A stretch of DNA of 64,000 nt. Source: Rhipicephalus microplus. Its lineage: Eukaryota > Arthropoda > Arachnida > Ixodida > Ixodidae. Location: contig NC_134707.1 in assembly GCF_043290135.1 (NCBI RefSeq), positions 73,350,508-73,414,507 on the forward strand, written 5' to 3'. A program made the position numbers and the translations under genes. Shown one piece after another: positions 1 to 10,467 of the stretch (positions within the stretch are counted from its first letter, which is position 1; each line of letters opens with the position of its first letter). The notes below the pieces were generated by a model. It did no database searches, had not been told where the DNA came from, and saw nothing but the letters and a program-made list of their open reading frames with translations.

Positions 1-733
1 CTCGGAACAGGACATTGTCGTGAAGTGTGCGAAGTTTCGCAACTTCTGATGAGCTCTTCACAGTAGTCAACGCCAAAAGATGATTCACGTGCTCATTGAT
101 GAGGAGATCTCGCCGTCCGAACCGATGCGTGAGCGTTTTGATAGTGATGTTGTAATTCTTCTCGGCTAACCAGGTTCTTTCGATTAACCGTTTAGCGCTG
201 CCATTTAAGTACGTAAGCAAACGCTTGGATTTTTCGATGCATGGTAGGTCTGTGTTCTGGTGGATTGTAGCGTCGTAATGATCCCAAAAGGCCTGCCAGT
301 CACGCAGGTTTCTGTTGAAGGTAGGCATCTGTAGCCTGGGCTCTACAACTGATCTTTGACGTGGCTCTCCCACATGGTCCGGAGTATCGAAAGATAACGG
401 GAGGTCTGCGTTGCTTGATCCTGATCCGGAGTCCTCAGCATGCGTCGTGGCAGCTTTCTGGCGGCCTTGCAACCAGTACTTCGCTCACGTGATGGCGTAG
501 CTGATCTTGTTGATATACTCCTGTGCCGTTTCGACTTCACCTGTTAGCGGAAGAATTTCGTCGTCCAGTCTCGACAATGTAAGCTCCTTGTTCTTGAGAT
601 AGTTAAGGCACACGTGAACTTCCTAGAGGTCAGGATCCGCTTGCTGCAGATGATCCGTGAGCTGGGTTAGGGCTCACATGACGCCAGTCCTGAGTGCACC
701 ACGCTTCCTCCGCAGATGGTCTGAGTTTGCCAT
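1..733 (-). pseudogene. BEL/Pao retrotransposon gag (partial, broken)
   Basis: On the minus strand a broken reading frame runs from an ATG at 733 to the window edge. It gives the BEL/Pao gag pattern: an N-terminal helical part (LTDHLQQ, LDDEILPL, AQEYINKI) followed by the DUF1759-type core with LPTFN-like MPTFNRNL, then WQAFWDHYDATIH, KRLLTYLNGSAKRLIE and HRFGRRDLLINEHV. Gag of this group packages element RNA in cytoplasmic particles. Stops interrupt the frame at least three times (after RTGVM, after QADPDL and after SYAIT), so this copy cannot make a full Gag. The rest of the element lies left of the window. The family assignment is firm and the exact start less so. Confidence 0.82.
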
Positions 734-925
734 GGCCGGGACGTAAAGGCGTCTCTCGAGAGGCAGTCCCGGGTTTCGCGGCACGAAATGTTACGAAAGG
801 ACTGGCTTCCAAACCATGAGAGAACACGTGGCTTTATTCTGTGGTCTTGGCAAACTATCTGTTTTGCCGTGCCTCGCGAGCTCTATGTCCTTGGCTTTCT
901 CTTCAGTGTCGCACGTTCTAGTTAC
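734..925 (-). repeat. BEL/Pao 5' LTR remnant and leader
   Basis: Upstream of the gag ATG lies a short leader containing TTTCGTGCCGCGAAACC, the place where a tRNA primer-binding site is expected. Just before it the minus strand ends in GTAACA at 789, a typical LTR 3' end. An AATAAA signal sits inside the presumed LTR, near 834-839. The outer boundary is unclear because gypsy pol sequence takes over by about 925. Only some 135 bp of LTR are left, so it is either short or truncated. Confidence 0.5.
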
Positions 926-2590
926 TCCGCTCGGGTTCATTCTTCAACAAACAGCTTGAACAATTACAGGTGTTCTCGCAGGCCATACGGGTTGCATTTC
1001 TGACGCTAAAGCCTGAGAAGTGTCACTTCTACTTTGAGGAACAACAGTTTCTTGGCCATTTCGGCAGTAACGCAGGAGTTCATCCAGATCCCGAGAAAGT
1101 GGCCGCCATCGCACAGTTTCAAACACCGTCAGATAGAAAGGCGGGCATTTTCTGGGTCTCTGCGCATATTATCTGTGGTTTATTCCAGATTTTGCGCAAA
1201 TTGCATGGCCTTTAACTTGTATCATGAGGAATGGCGTCGCATTTGTGTGGGACAATGAACAGGAATCTACTTTCAATGACTTGCGGTAACGTTTACACAC
1301 GACCCCCGTGCTTTCCCATTTTTATGAGACAGCCGCTTCAATGCTCCATACTCACGGCAGCCATGTTGGGCTCGGAGCTGTGCTTGTTCAGTGTCAGGAC
1401 AACGGCAAAAGAGTGATCGTTTACGCAAGCAGAACTCTGTCACGCACAGACGCGAATCAGTGGACAACTGAAAAAGAATGCCTCGCCGTAATGTGGGCAG
1501 TTAAGAAATGTTACCCATACTTGTACGGCCACCCATTCATGGTTAGCAGCGACCACCATTCGTTGTGTAGGTTAGAAAGTGTGAAAGATCCTTCCGGGCA
1601 ATTGGCACGCTGCCTTTGATATAACAATCGTTTACAAGTCGGGAAAACGACACACGTACGCCGACTGCCTGTCTCAATCAGCGATAGAGTTAGTTCGACA
1701 TGACAACCATGGCAGATCACCAGCATGACAATCTTTAGCTGCTTCACTAGAAATATTATTTGTAAGGATGAATCCAGGACGCGCCCAAAGCCTTTGCCAG
1801 GTGACTATCGTCGTTCTGTCTGCGAAAGAATGTCTTTTATAAAAGGAACTTTTCATCAGACGGGTCCACCTATTTGCTTGTCATCCCTACCGCTATTCGT
1901 TCTGAGGTATTGCTAGCTGCCACAACCAGGACGCATCTGGACATCTAGGCTACACGCGAACAGTAGACAGAGATCGGAAGAGGCATGAGTGGGCTAGACT
2001 CACCACTCCCGTGAAACATCATGTTCGGACCTGCTTTAGTTGCCAGCGGCGCAAGTCACCTCCGACGAAACCAGCTGGTTTGTTACACCCAGTCCAGATC
2101 CAGCCAACGTCATTTGACCAGGTCGGAATGGACCTTTTGGGTCCACTTTTTACCTCTAGTGCTGGTAACCACTCAGTTTTTGTGGTGACCGACTACCTTA
2201 TTCGCTACGCCACGACAAAAGCCATCCGGAGAGGCAGAGCAGAGGAGGTGGCCCGATTCTTTATTGAGAACATTGTGCTAAGACATGGTGCGTCGTCGAT
2301 CGTTATTACAGATCGCAGAACCGCATTTCCGGCCGCGCTTTTAGATCTTGTGTTGGTTCTCAGCGGTACTATTCATAGTAAGTCGACAGCCTATCATCCA
2401 CAAACCAGCGGATTGACCAAGCGGCTCAACAAATCTTTGAAATACATACTTTCAATGTATGTGGACATCGAGCACAAAATTCGGAAGGGAATTCTCCCTT
2501 ACTTAACGTTTGCTTATAGTACTGCCAAACTGGAAACCACACAGATGACCCCTTTCAGCCTTTTTCGTGGACGAGAAGTAAGAAAGATGT
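920..2590 (+). pseudogene. Ty3/gypsy pol fragment: RT end, RNase H, integrase
   Basis: Broken plus-strand frames give, in order, the RT thumb (LTLKPEKCHF, QFLGHFGS, DPEKVAAIA), RNase H around 1308-1620 (YASRTLS, EKECLAVMWAVKKCYPYLYG), the integrase zinc region (HLGYTR to CFSCQRRK) and the integrase core at 2011-2590. In the core the first two catalytic Asp are present (VVTDYL, VITDRR), but the third position reads GLTKRLNK where relatives have Glu. RNase H has HTHGSH in place of the usual HTDAS. The frame is shifted between RT and RNase H and again near 1620. Gag, protease and the RT fingers are missing. It ends abruptly at a palindrome at 2589. Confidence 0.85.
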
Positions 2591-2634
2591 GAGTTCTTAC
2601 TCACAGACGTGAGTAAGAACTCACGTCTGTGAGT
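2589..2634. repeat. Two overlapping perfect 16-bp inverted repeats
   Basis: Positions 2589-2604 pair perfectly with 2609-2624 (4-nt loop AGAC). Positions 2599-2614 pair perfectly with 2619-2634 (4-nt loop AAGA). The two hairpins share sequence, so only one can form at a time. They sit exactly where the gypsy integrase frame stops. Confidence 0.9.
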
Positions 2635-2908
2635 GACTCTGCGAAGGATCATTGCTTGTACAGCGTGAATTTTCGCGCGAATGACTGGCTCAGGTATAGC
2701 ATCGAGGGGATGCTCTTTTAAGAGGAGGCAAATGCCGCGCTCGAAATTAACAGTAAACGAAGACAATGTGCTCACCAACAGTCTTGTGGAAAGGGACACT
2801 GACCGAAAAGGTCGTGCTTTTGTTTATGCGTTTGCTTTTGGCTGCTGCATAAAAACAAGCCACTAGTTCTCAGACTTAACGTCTCAGTGGTCTGCTTACA
2901 GTGAACTG

Positions 2909-2909
<1 letters not shown>

Positions 2910-2978
<69 letters not shown>
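2910..2978. repeat. (TA)n/(TG)n microsatellite
   Basis: An uninterrupted run of TA dinucleotides to about 2962 is followed by TG dinucleotides to about 2978. The interval 2640-2905 to its left shows no recognisable gene. Confidence 0.95.
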
Positions 2979-2979
<1 letters not shown>

Positions 2980-3308
2980 CGTATGCGACGTAAGAAGGCT
3001 GAAATAGTAAAGAGACGTGGATGAGGAAGAGTTGAGATTGAATAAACCAGAAAAACTGCACTACACTTTCTTGGCCAATCCCCCTGAGTGAGTATGAGCC
3101 ATCATCCCAGGGAAACAAACAAACAAACTAAACATGACGTATGAGCCAAGCCACGTCTCCCAGTGATCGTAGCGTCTCACAAGTTGACAGGATGGAGACC
3201 TGCCTGCCCTTTCATCAGTCGTTCAGCATCGACGCAGTTTTCCGCAAGACACTCTGATCATACATGAACTACCGTACAAGCGCCTAGCATTACGTATCGA
3301 CCAGCATC

Positions 3309-3485
3309 ATGCCAGAACCATGTGCTGGCCTTGCCATCCCCTAGTACACCGAAACAGTGGAGGACGGCCCCGTAGAACACTGGTTCAACGTCTTTGAGCT
3401 CCATGCCACAGCTGCATCCTGGTCGGAAAGGGAGATGGTCATCAACTTTACCGACTACGTCACCCGAGAGGCTTTTAAATTCTAG
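3309..3485 (+). pseudogene. Gypsy-type gag fragment
   Basis: A plus-strand frame from the ATG at 3309 gives a stop after 11 residues, then ETVEDGPVEHWFNVFELH and EREMVINFTDYV, ending in TAG. The spacing of W, F and the acidic residues resembles the start of gypsy Gag (compare DAEDWLVHFERVA in element B, 39230 onward). No zinc knuckle follows. It is a short remnant and could be over-read. Confidence 0.4.
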
Positions 3486-4779
3486 CTCACAAATATTTTT
3501 CTAAACGACGAATATTGCAAAAAATAAAGAATTATGATTGTTCAATTTAAAGATTACGATAAAGACTTGCTTACAATACGCTATCTGAATGCAATCGAAC
3601 TCAGTTGTCGCAAACCAAATCAGTATACACGCATTGAAAATGTCAGAATAAGTCGTCCACTCCCATTCCGACAAGAAAAATTGAACCATACGCTCGCTGA
3701 AAGGCAGCCAGATCTGTTATCTGGAATAATATACCTTTCACTGCGTTTTGAGACTGCCCGAAAACCAACCTTTACGTCATCACTGCACCGTAGGACTGTT
3801 GTTAGGGAGCCCCTTGCGCACTGTACTCCTCGTCTCGCACGCTTAGACCACCTTCTGGTTTCCTGTCGCTTGGCTCTCCAGTTGCTCACAACGCTCACCT
3901 CGCATGTCACATGCTCACTACGGTCGAGATAGAGCCACAGTAATCAGAAAATACACAGCCAGGCCTTGGGTCTTTCGTTTAGATTCACGCGTCAGAGCAA
4001 CTCAGTTTCGTAGTTGCGCAGAGAGAAAGGTGTTGCCAAGTAAAATTCAGCCGAACCACAGCTCTCATGGTGTCGCTACCCAGTGTCCAGATACCTTAGA
4101 GTCCTAACAACACAGGAGACTTAGAAGCATCAAATCTCACACGTTGCCGAGAGCCAGAAGCATTCATTAGGAACAGCACCCCAAGAGCCTATAAAAATCT
4201 TGCAGTCAATTCTAGCGCACAACCTTCATTACCCAAAATGCAGCATAACAGCCCACAGACTACCATTTCCTAACTTCACACCACATCAAGTGGTCCAGAA
4301 AATCAGTGCGATGGTCAAAAAGGGCTGCCACCTCAGCTCTTTCCGCAGCAACACCACCTGTGCCAGCAAAATCAAGCCCAAAAAGTACAAAGTCTCTGAG
4401 GGCTACACCAACAAGGACGACGACGAATGGAATTGTCTTCGAAAGAACACACATGGTTTATAGAAAGACGTGTACATACGAGTCAACCAAACTGATGACA
4501 TAATCAGGATGTCTCTTTCAAAACAAAGAAAGCATCGAATCATTGTGGTGCCAAACGCGCTCTTATGAGCACTTTTTTTAGAAAAAAAACCTAAAAAAAG
4601 GGGGGCCTCTGTGATGGAGTGCGTGGAATCGAAAGCGGGTGGAGTGCGCGAAACTTGGAAGTGAGGTGAGCGGAATTTAACGTGCACGCCATGAATCAAT
4701 TTTGAAGTCAGCAAGGAAGAAGGAGATGGCACAGATGTTAATAACAATAGTTAGTACCGAAAAACGTAAAACAAACTGC
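3486..4779. other. No recognisable gene
   Basis: Frames here are short and match no family I know. Base composition is AT-leaning, with a run of A/T tracts near 4565-4605. Degenerate upstream parts of the LINE that ends at 5565 may be present but cannot be shown. Confidence 0.5.
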
Positions 4780-5565
4780 ATTTGCTATGGGTACCGGGCC
4801 ACCGCGGATTATAGTTGAACAAAATGGCGGACTCTTTAGCAGCAGTATTCCTGAGTGGGCCCACCATCCCAGTTTTGCCAGATACGGCTTACGCGACAGC
4901 GCTAAGGTTCCCAAATTCTTGTCTGCAATGAGGAATAATAAATTTAGATAAAATAAAGATTTCGAGCATTTGAGATATTGCCGGAATAAACAGTGGTGTG
5001 TATCACGCCAGTTAGAGGTCACTTATACCAGATTGCGCTGTGCAGTTCCACAACTAAATTATTACCTTAACAAAGCTCGACTCAAGGCGTCACCGCTGTG
5101 CATTTTTCCAACGAAATTGAAACAATTGAACATTTCTTTTTATTCTGTAATCAATACTCTTCTCATAGAAAAAGATTTCGTGTAGCCGCATTACGAAAGC
5201 TAGGAATACAAGTAAATCTAAAAATACTTTTATCACTTGGTGGCCCTTAATTAGGTTACTGCCACAGAGATATATGCTTCACTGTGATTGCATCAACACA
5301 ACTAAAAGATTACCGTGCTAGCGAACCCTAACTTTTTCAGATCTTTAGTTTATAATTCGTAGCGATGTCTGTCAAAAACAAGAGATGGTTTGACCGCTTG
5401 CTCAGCAAACATTTATGTTTATTAGTAATAATATCTCTAAACTAATTTTTCAGATTTGCTTTAATTTCATTTTAGTTTCATTTAGGTACCCTGCCGCCCA
5501 TATCTTAGCCCATCCCCCTCGGTGGGTGAGCGCTATTCGTCTTGGGTCATCAGCATCAGCATCAG
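4780..5565 (+). pseudogene. LINE 3' end: RNase H tail, C-terminal domain, 3' UTR
   Basis: The plus strand reads WVPGHRG, a stop, then NKMADSLAAVFL, the last motif of the RNase H domain of I/Jockey-type LINEs. Further on come TRLRCAVPQLNYYL and ASPLC, typical of the ORF2 C-terminus in arthropod LINEs. The 3' UTR ends near 5545-5565 in a repeated ATCAGC tail, which is how such elements terminate. Stops and frameshifts are many. EN and RT are absent, so this is a 5'-truncated copy or remnant. It may belong to the same family as the RT fragment at 59520, but the two do not overlap, so this is not shown. Confidence 0.62.
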
Positions 5566-6430
5566 CAAGAAGAAACGACTGAAGCGCCAATTCAATGCAG
5601 ATGCAGCTTTATTCAAAGCACGTACGAGAAAGAAAAAAAGAAGAGTCGCAGCGGTAGGCCGAGGATGACGAGCCACGCATCAGGGTGGTCGGGCTTCAGA
5701 CCCGAGCCAAGGCTACTACCTTCATCGTCTGGTGACCTGAGGGGCTCCAGGAGTGACAGGCTCCACTGACGTTCCCATGCCCGTGGGCAGGTCTGAGCTG
5801 TCGACCTTCGGGCTCGAGCTCAGGCGAGGCTGTCCGGACGAGGCCCTACCTCGAGGCCATTGCATAAAATGCAGCGTCAGCTGGTGCAGTGTCAACTTGT
5901 GCAGCGTCAGTTGGTGCAGCATCCACCGCCAGCCTAGGAAGGCTGCCTCTCCTGCGGTTCGTATAGCTGCCCAACGCCGACGCCAACTACGGCGCCGACG
6001 TCAACCCCCATGCTTCGTAAAGGCTTCCACTCAACAAAGTGGGTGAGACCCGCTCCTTCGCAATTCTCTGAGACGAAATCTCCACAGTAACTGAGTGGTA
6101 AGACTTGATGATGAGTGACTAACTTATAGCATTGAGATTTCTTTGTAACTGTATCTGAGGCGTAGGACCAGTTATATTTGGGTAAATTGTTTTCAAGCTA
6201 TTGTTTACGTCAAACGGACTCGTCCTTCAGGAAGTGTCGTGAGGTGGCTCTTCGGACCTCCCAAATCGAACCTGCGCGTTTGAACTTGGTTCATGGTTGC
6301 CGACTTCGAACTTGGTTCATGGTGCGCCCTTCAGATTCTGCTCGCCCCGTTGCAAGCTCCACGTACTCCACCCGCTTTAAGTTCCGCGCATTCCATCACA
6401 GTTTACAAACGTCTGTGACGAAAAGAACCT
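5566..6430. other. GC-rich unassigned stretch with small repeats
   Basis: There is no recognised coding sequence. Near 5606-5611 the minus strand carries AATAAA, so this may be the end of a minus-strand transcript or LTR. A 15-bp repeat (CAGCGTCAGCTGGTG and variants) is present about three times at 5872-5916. A GAACTTGGTTCATGGT motif occurs twice near 6281-6322. Confidence 0.45.
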
Positions 6431-6432
6431 CG

Positions 6433-6775
6433 GCGTCATCGCCTACATTCAGCGCTTAGAAGCAGCTCATCAACTCGCCCGCCTACGCATCAACAATCGG
6501 CAAACGACCGACAACCACCGTTACAATCTTCGACATAGCTTCGTTGAGTACCAGCCCGGAAACCGTCTCTGGGTAGGGACACCGATACGCCGACGTGGGC
6601 TCAGTGAAAAACTTCTGCGAGGGTACTTCGGACCGTACACAATAGTTCGCCGTCTCAGCCCACTCGACTACGAGGTTGTTCTTGACGGCATTACGAACTC
6701 TCATCGGCGCCGTGCTTGACCTGAAGTCATCCATGTCGTGTGCCTCAAGCCATTCTATGCGCGAATCATGAGGAC
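6433..6775 (+). pseudogene. Gypsy integrase C-terminus (family A)
   Basis: The plus strand encodes the end of a gypsy integrase: EAAHQLARLRIN, HRYNLRHSFVEYQPGNRLWV, RRGLSEKLLRGYFGPYTIV, then a stop, then PEVIHVVCLKPFYARI. This is the same family as the minus-strand copy at 37984-38397. It is followed by a polypurine tract (AGAGGGGGG near 6917-6925) and an LTR. The upstream part of the element is missing. Confidence 0.8.
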
Positions 6776-6928
6776 TCTGTTTTGTTGTTGTTGCTGGAGT
6801 TTATTTCTTAATAATCATTTCAAAATACCTTGCGGGCCGAAAGTATTAGTTATTGTTTATTGTCTTTATTGTTGTACCTTCGCCTTTTGTTGAAACCTCC
6901 GGACGATGCCTTTTTCAGAGGGGGGCAG

Positions 6929-7313
6929 AGCCACGTTCTTTTCCTCAAGTTTTGTTATCACCCTGTTACACTACGTTCCGCGCAAACTATGCCTACGATG
7001 TTCGAGAAGCTTCGAGGCTTAAGTAGATCGTTTTGTTAAGACTGCGCCCACTTTGGGAGCGTCACAGATTATTCGGGAACATACGTCACCGCTAGCGATA
7101 ATGCTAGAATATTGAATGTCAAAGGTATATAAATGCTGACATGCTTCGCCGCTTGTCAGTTCATCAATGACCGACGCTCTGCCCGCCACTATCAGTTCCA
7201 GTGCCTTGCTGTAATTTTAATTTTCATTTGCTGACAACAAGGTCGGCCCGAATAAACAGTTTCATCTTCGATCTGTAGTCGACTCCTTTAGGCCACGTCA
7301 CGACTCCATGACA
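6929..7313 (+). repeat. Family A 3' LTR
   Basis: About 385 bp, ending in CCATGACA. It aligns by eye along its length with LTRs at 37229-37862 (minus) and 57368-57748 (plus). Shared blocks include CTTCGAGGCT near the middle and AATAAACAGT near the end, where polyadenylation is expected. It directly follows the polypurine tract of the truncated element. Confidence 0.75.
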
Positions 7314-8156
7314 ATAGTTTACGTAGCACCTATCAAAGGCTACTATTTTCACAAGTACAGGCGCTACTTGTCAGCTTACCGCATCTAGTGTTGGTAATGA
7401 CCATGCCTGATGTTGGCATCGTTTCAACTAGTTGTACTAAACATATGTGACTGCTTAGCATATGTTTTTGCGTACAACGTTAATGCATAGCTTTAGCACC
7501 ATGTGTTCACAATTCGCTTAATGAACATTAAAAGCTAGTCAATTTGCCTCGGCTTGCTTCGCATAGCAGTGATAACCATGGTACTTGGGATCTGCCGAAT
7601 TCTTACTTGATGTCAAAACAACTCAAATATATAAGAAAACGCGAACGTGCTCACACACTAATTTGAATTATCTGCCTTAATAAAGCACCTTAGATCAAGA
7701 ACATGTTTCTTGGCAGTGAGTTTTATGTTTTTTACCTGTTGGAAATTTAATTACCACTTAGCATTGAGGGAGAGATCGCATTCATCTGGCTTTGGTGCTT
7801 TACTTGTCTGTTCAACTGATGGTTCATAAGTCAGCCAAGTTACGGCTTTCTTCGTTCTCTCCGTATCAACATGCTAATGTTTTGAAACAACAAACCGAAG
7901 CAAGGAATACCGTGCAGCGTATGTCCATATAAAAGCAAAGAAGTAGGTCAACTACACATGTAACTTTATTTCACAGTGAAACGCAAGACCTGTAATACAA
8001 CAAAAAGAATAAAACATCGTATTAGGTGTGTTTCACCCTCAATTACTGCCCGAAAATAAACTGATAAAGCTTAGCCTGATCAAATGAAGTAAGCTGATGA
8101 AATAAAAATAATATTCTAAAGCACGCACATGAAAATACAGTAAGGACTCTCCTATA
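7314..8156. other. Intergenic sequence, downstream of the BTB gene
   Basis: There is no recognised coding sequence. On the minus strand it probably contains the 3' UTR of the BTB-BACK gene, which would end after the AATAAA at 7970-7965. Confidence 0.45.
7965..7970 (-). promoter_or_regulatory. Candidate polyadenylation signal of BTB gene
   Basis: AATAAA on the minus strand about 360 bp past the stop codon of the BACK exon, the first such signal in a plausible position. No transcript evidence is available. Confidence 0.4.
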
Positions 8157-8209
8157 CTAACTACTATTCTTCACGAGAAACTGAACCCGGCAAGCTTGCG
8201 GGAAGTACG
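8157..8209 (-). CDS. Possible alternative last exon of BTB gene
   Basis: An acceptor-like TTTAATTTCACAG ends at 8210. If joined to the donor-like GTAAGA near 8357, the frame continues for about 17 residues to a TAG at 8159-8157. It is speculative: the unspliced stop at 8329 works equally well. Confidence 0.2.
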
Positions 8210-8328
8210 CTGTGAAATTAAAATGAGGGATATATGAGCTAGAAGACGCGTAAACAAACATAGCGCCTAAACGATGTGATCTCTCCAGGTTTTTACTTGC
8301 CCATTATTGCAGCGCAATTCCACCTGGG

Positions 8329-8917
8329 CAATCAGACGCGGTTCTTCCTCATCTTACAAAAACCATGTGGAACAGCAGCAGACTCGGAATCGATAATGGT
8401 GCTCAATAGCGCCAGCGCCTCTTTTTCATTCAATATGCCCCAGGTGTTTATTCCTCGTACAAAGTCACTCGGAGTCAAAGCAAGGAAGCGGAGCTTAGTG
8501 AAGCAAGGCTGCATGAATTTGCGTATGTTGGGCACTCCCTCCTCATCTGGGTGTTCTAAAAGTACCTGCTCCTGCGCCCACTCGTACACAGCTTCAATTA
8601 CCGTCAGTTCAGGCACGCTTTTGATGTGTTCCAGAATATAGCTAACTGTGCTTTCCAAGCAGGACTTAAAACCGCTTGATGACAGAACGTCAGCGCCATT
8701 AGTATGCAACAAATTTCTGACTGGCTCATCGGTGTCTTGTTCACCCATAATAAGCATGTTGTCTAAAAACGCGCAGACGTCATCTGGCTTGAGTTGAACG
8801 GCCAAATAATCGGAGCACAGCCCTTTTAGTTCAGGCATCAAGTACTTCGTCGCTGCTGTTCTTGTGTAGAAGGCCTGGCGCACGTTGTCTACTTTCAAAA
8901 CACCACTGTACAGGTAC
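8329..8917 (-). CDS. BTB-BACK protein, BACK-domain exon
   Basis: Second visible coding exon of a BTBD-type protein, likely a substrate adaptor for Cullin-3 ubiquitin ligase if it behaves like its family. It opens after a good acceptor (GCGTCGCAG then GTACCTG at 8917). It completes the Arg codon begun in the upstream exon, and then gives YLYSGVLKVDNVRQAFY and the helical BACK domain (ATKYLMPELKGLCSDYL, VCAFLDNMLIM, VIEAVYEWAQEQ, FTKLRFLALTPSDFVRG). It ends at a TGA at 8331-8329 after KMRKNRV. A possible donor (GTAAGA near 8357) could instead splice to a short terminal exon at 8209-8157. The frame is undamaged and introns are present, so this is a real gene, not a retrocopy. Confidence 0.85.
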
Positions 8918-8965
8918 CTGCGACGCAAAAATGCAAAAAAATGTACTCAAACCACGGCGAAAACT

Positions 8966-9202
8966 GATTGATATGTAGGGTTTAACGTTCCAAAATCACC
9001 ATATGAGTATGAGAGACGCCGTAATGGGGGGATCCGGAAATTTCAACTACCTAGGGTTCTTGAACGTGCACCGAAATCTGAGCACACGGGCCTACAACAT
9101 TTCCGCCTTCATCGGAAATGCAGCCGCCGCAGCCTGGATTCAATACTGCGATCTGTGGGTCAGCAGCCGAGTACCTTAGCCACTACACAACCATGGCGGG
9201 GC
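8966..9202 (-). repeat. tRNA-derived SINE copy 1 (in BTB intron)
   Basis: The right end carries a degraded tRNA-like head read on the minus strand. The body carries the family blocks (TTTAACGT..CCA, GACGCCGTA, AACGTGCACC, CACGGGCCTACA, GCAGCCGCCGCAGCC). It resembles the Ruka-type SINEs described in ixodid ticks (family name from memory). It lies in the intron between the two BTB-BACK exons. Confidence 0.85.
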
Positions 9203-9705
9203 CACTAGGGTTAAGTTTAAAGACCTTATGGGTTGTTTTACGTGCACCTAAATGTAAGTTAATGGGGATTTTACATTTTGCATTCAGTGCAATGCAGCAA
9301 CAAACATCTCCTTGCATTCAGGCCTTAAATGAAAAATTATTGTTTAGCCTAAAGCGATACTGGTACTACTCCATTCAGTAAGTATTATTACACACAATTT
9401 TCTGCCATCAAGAAAAGCTTATACCACTTTAATAGCTTGGTATATTTGGTACCATCGATAATTTGAGCTTGTGTTATCATAGAGGATATTAGGTAAACGT
9501 CTTTCCTAACACTAAGCATTGTACGTTTATTATCAAAAACACTTCCTAACATTAGTAATGTATTTAAAATATCAACGAATGTGAATACATTGCTTTTAGT
9601 TTTACTGCATTCAACGAGACAGAGTGCGGAACCATCGCACATGCAGGTTTCATTGTATGCGTTCCATATGCTAATTTTTCGTGCAGAGAGAACGGGCCTT
9701 CATAC

Positions 9706-9926
9706 CTAAGCATTCCCAGAAATCCGTCTGGGTGCAGGTCAGTTATAGCAATGCGATCTTGCTTCGCAAAATCTCCGTAGAACATGACCTTGAAAGCATC
9801 GTTTTGAAGGGCCAAAATCAGGCGGTGGGCCTTGAACGATGCTTTCTTGCCGGGGTAGTGCTTTGAATCCACAACAAACTCTACGTCGGTCAGCACTTCA
9901 GACTCGAAATATGGCATGAAGGAAAA
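9706..9926 (-). CDS. BTB-BACK protein, BTB-domain exon
   Basis: Internal exon between an acceptor (TTTTTTTTCAG ending at 9927) and a donor (AG then GTATGA at 9705). It encodes the BTB/POZ fold: LTDVEFVV, FKAHRLILALQNDAFKVMFYG and ITDLHPDGFLGML, which mediates dimerisation and, in the family, Cullin-3 binding. Its split codon joins in phase with the exon at 8917. An upstream exon with the initiator must lie further right on the minus strand and was not found. The protein resembles the BTBD1/2/3/6 group, but assignment within that group is not possible from this part. Confidence 0.85.
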
Positions 9927-10109
9927 CTGAAAAAAAAGAATACACAAAAGTAAGTTGAGATGCATCACTGGGCAGTGCTTTAGATGTATATTTGTTCAAT
10001 GACGACTGCCTCGTACAATGGTAGTCAAAATTTTGCGGACCACGGAATCACGTGTCGAAGAGCACCGCGGCGCCTTTTGACCGCTGTCTGGGAAGCTCAG
10101 AAGCATGAT

Positions 10110-10467
10110 GCGCGCCCTTTTTTACCTACCAGCCTTTTCATTCGCTTAACAGCGTGCGCACCGGAACGCTAGAAGAATCGCAAGGTGTCACTCCGGCTGT
10201 CAGCGTACGAACCTGATCACAAAGGTTGATTTTAGAAAAACTGACGCCGTATGCACGTTTTCGACAGGCCGAAGCGTCGGGGACTAACGCACAGAATGTG
10301 TCGTGCACAGAGTACTGCCAATAAAAATTACGTGCTTTCGTCACGATGCAATCGCTCGGTGTTTCGGTGGTGACAGGAGGAGTGATACCTTGCTCCTCTT
10401 TTGACGTTCTCGTGCGCGCGCAGTCGAAGAGAGTGAACAAGTGGGTGGCAGGCAAAAAAGGGCGCGC
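10110..10467. mobile_element. MITE-like element with about 35-bp imperfect TIRs
   Basis: The left end begins GCGCGCCCTTTTTTACCTA. The right end, read on the minus strand, begins GCGCGCCCTTTTTTGCCTG. Both continue with similar sequence for about 35 bp. There is no transposase between them. A clear target-site duplication was not found, so the superfamily is unknown. Confidence 0.55.

Noticed and set aside
5753..6046. GC-rich open frames (97 codons plus, 66 codons minus) with LVQCQLVQ-type repeats
   Set aside because: The repetitive peptide comes from a 15-bp DNA repeat, both strands are open, and no domain is recognisable.
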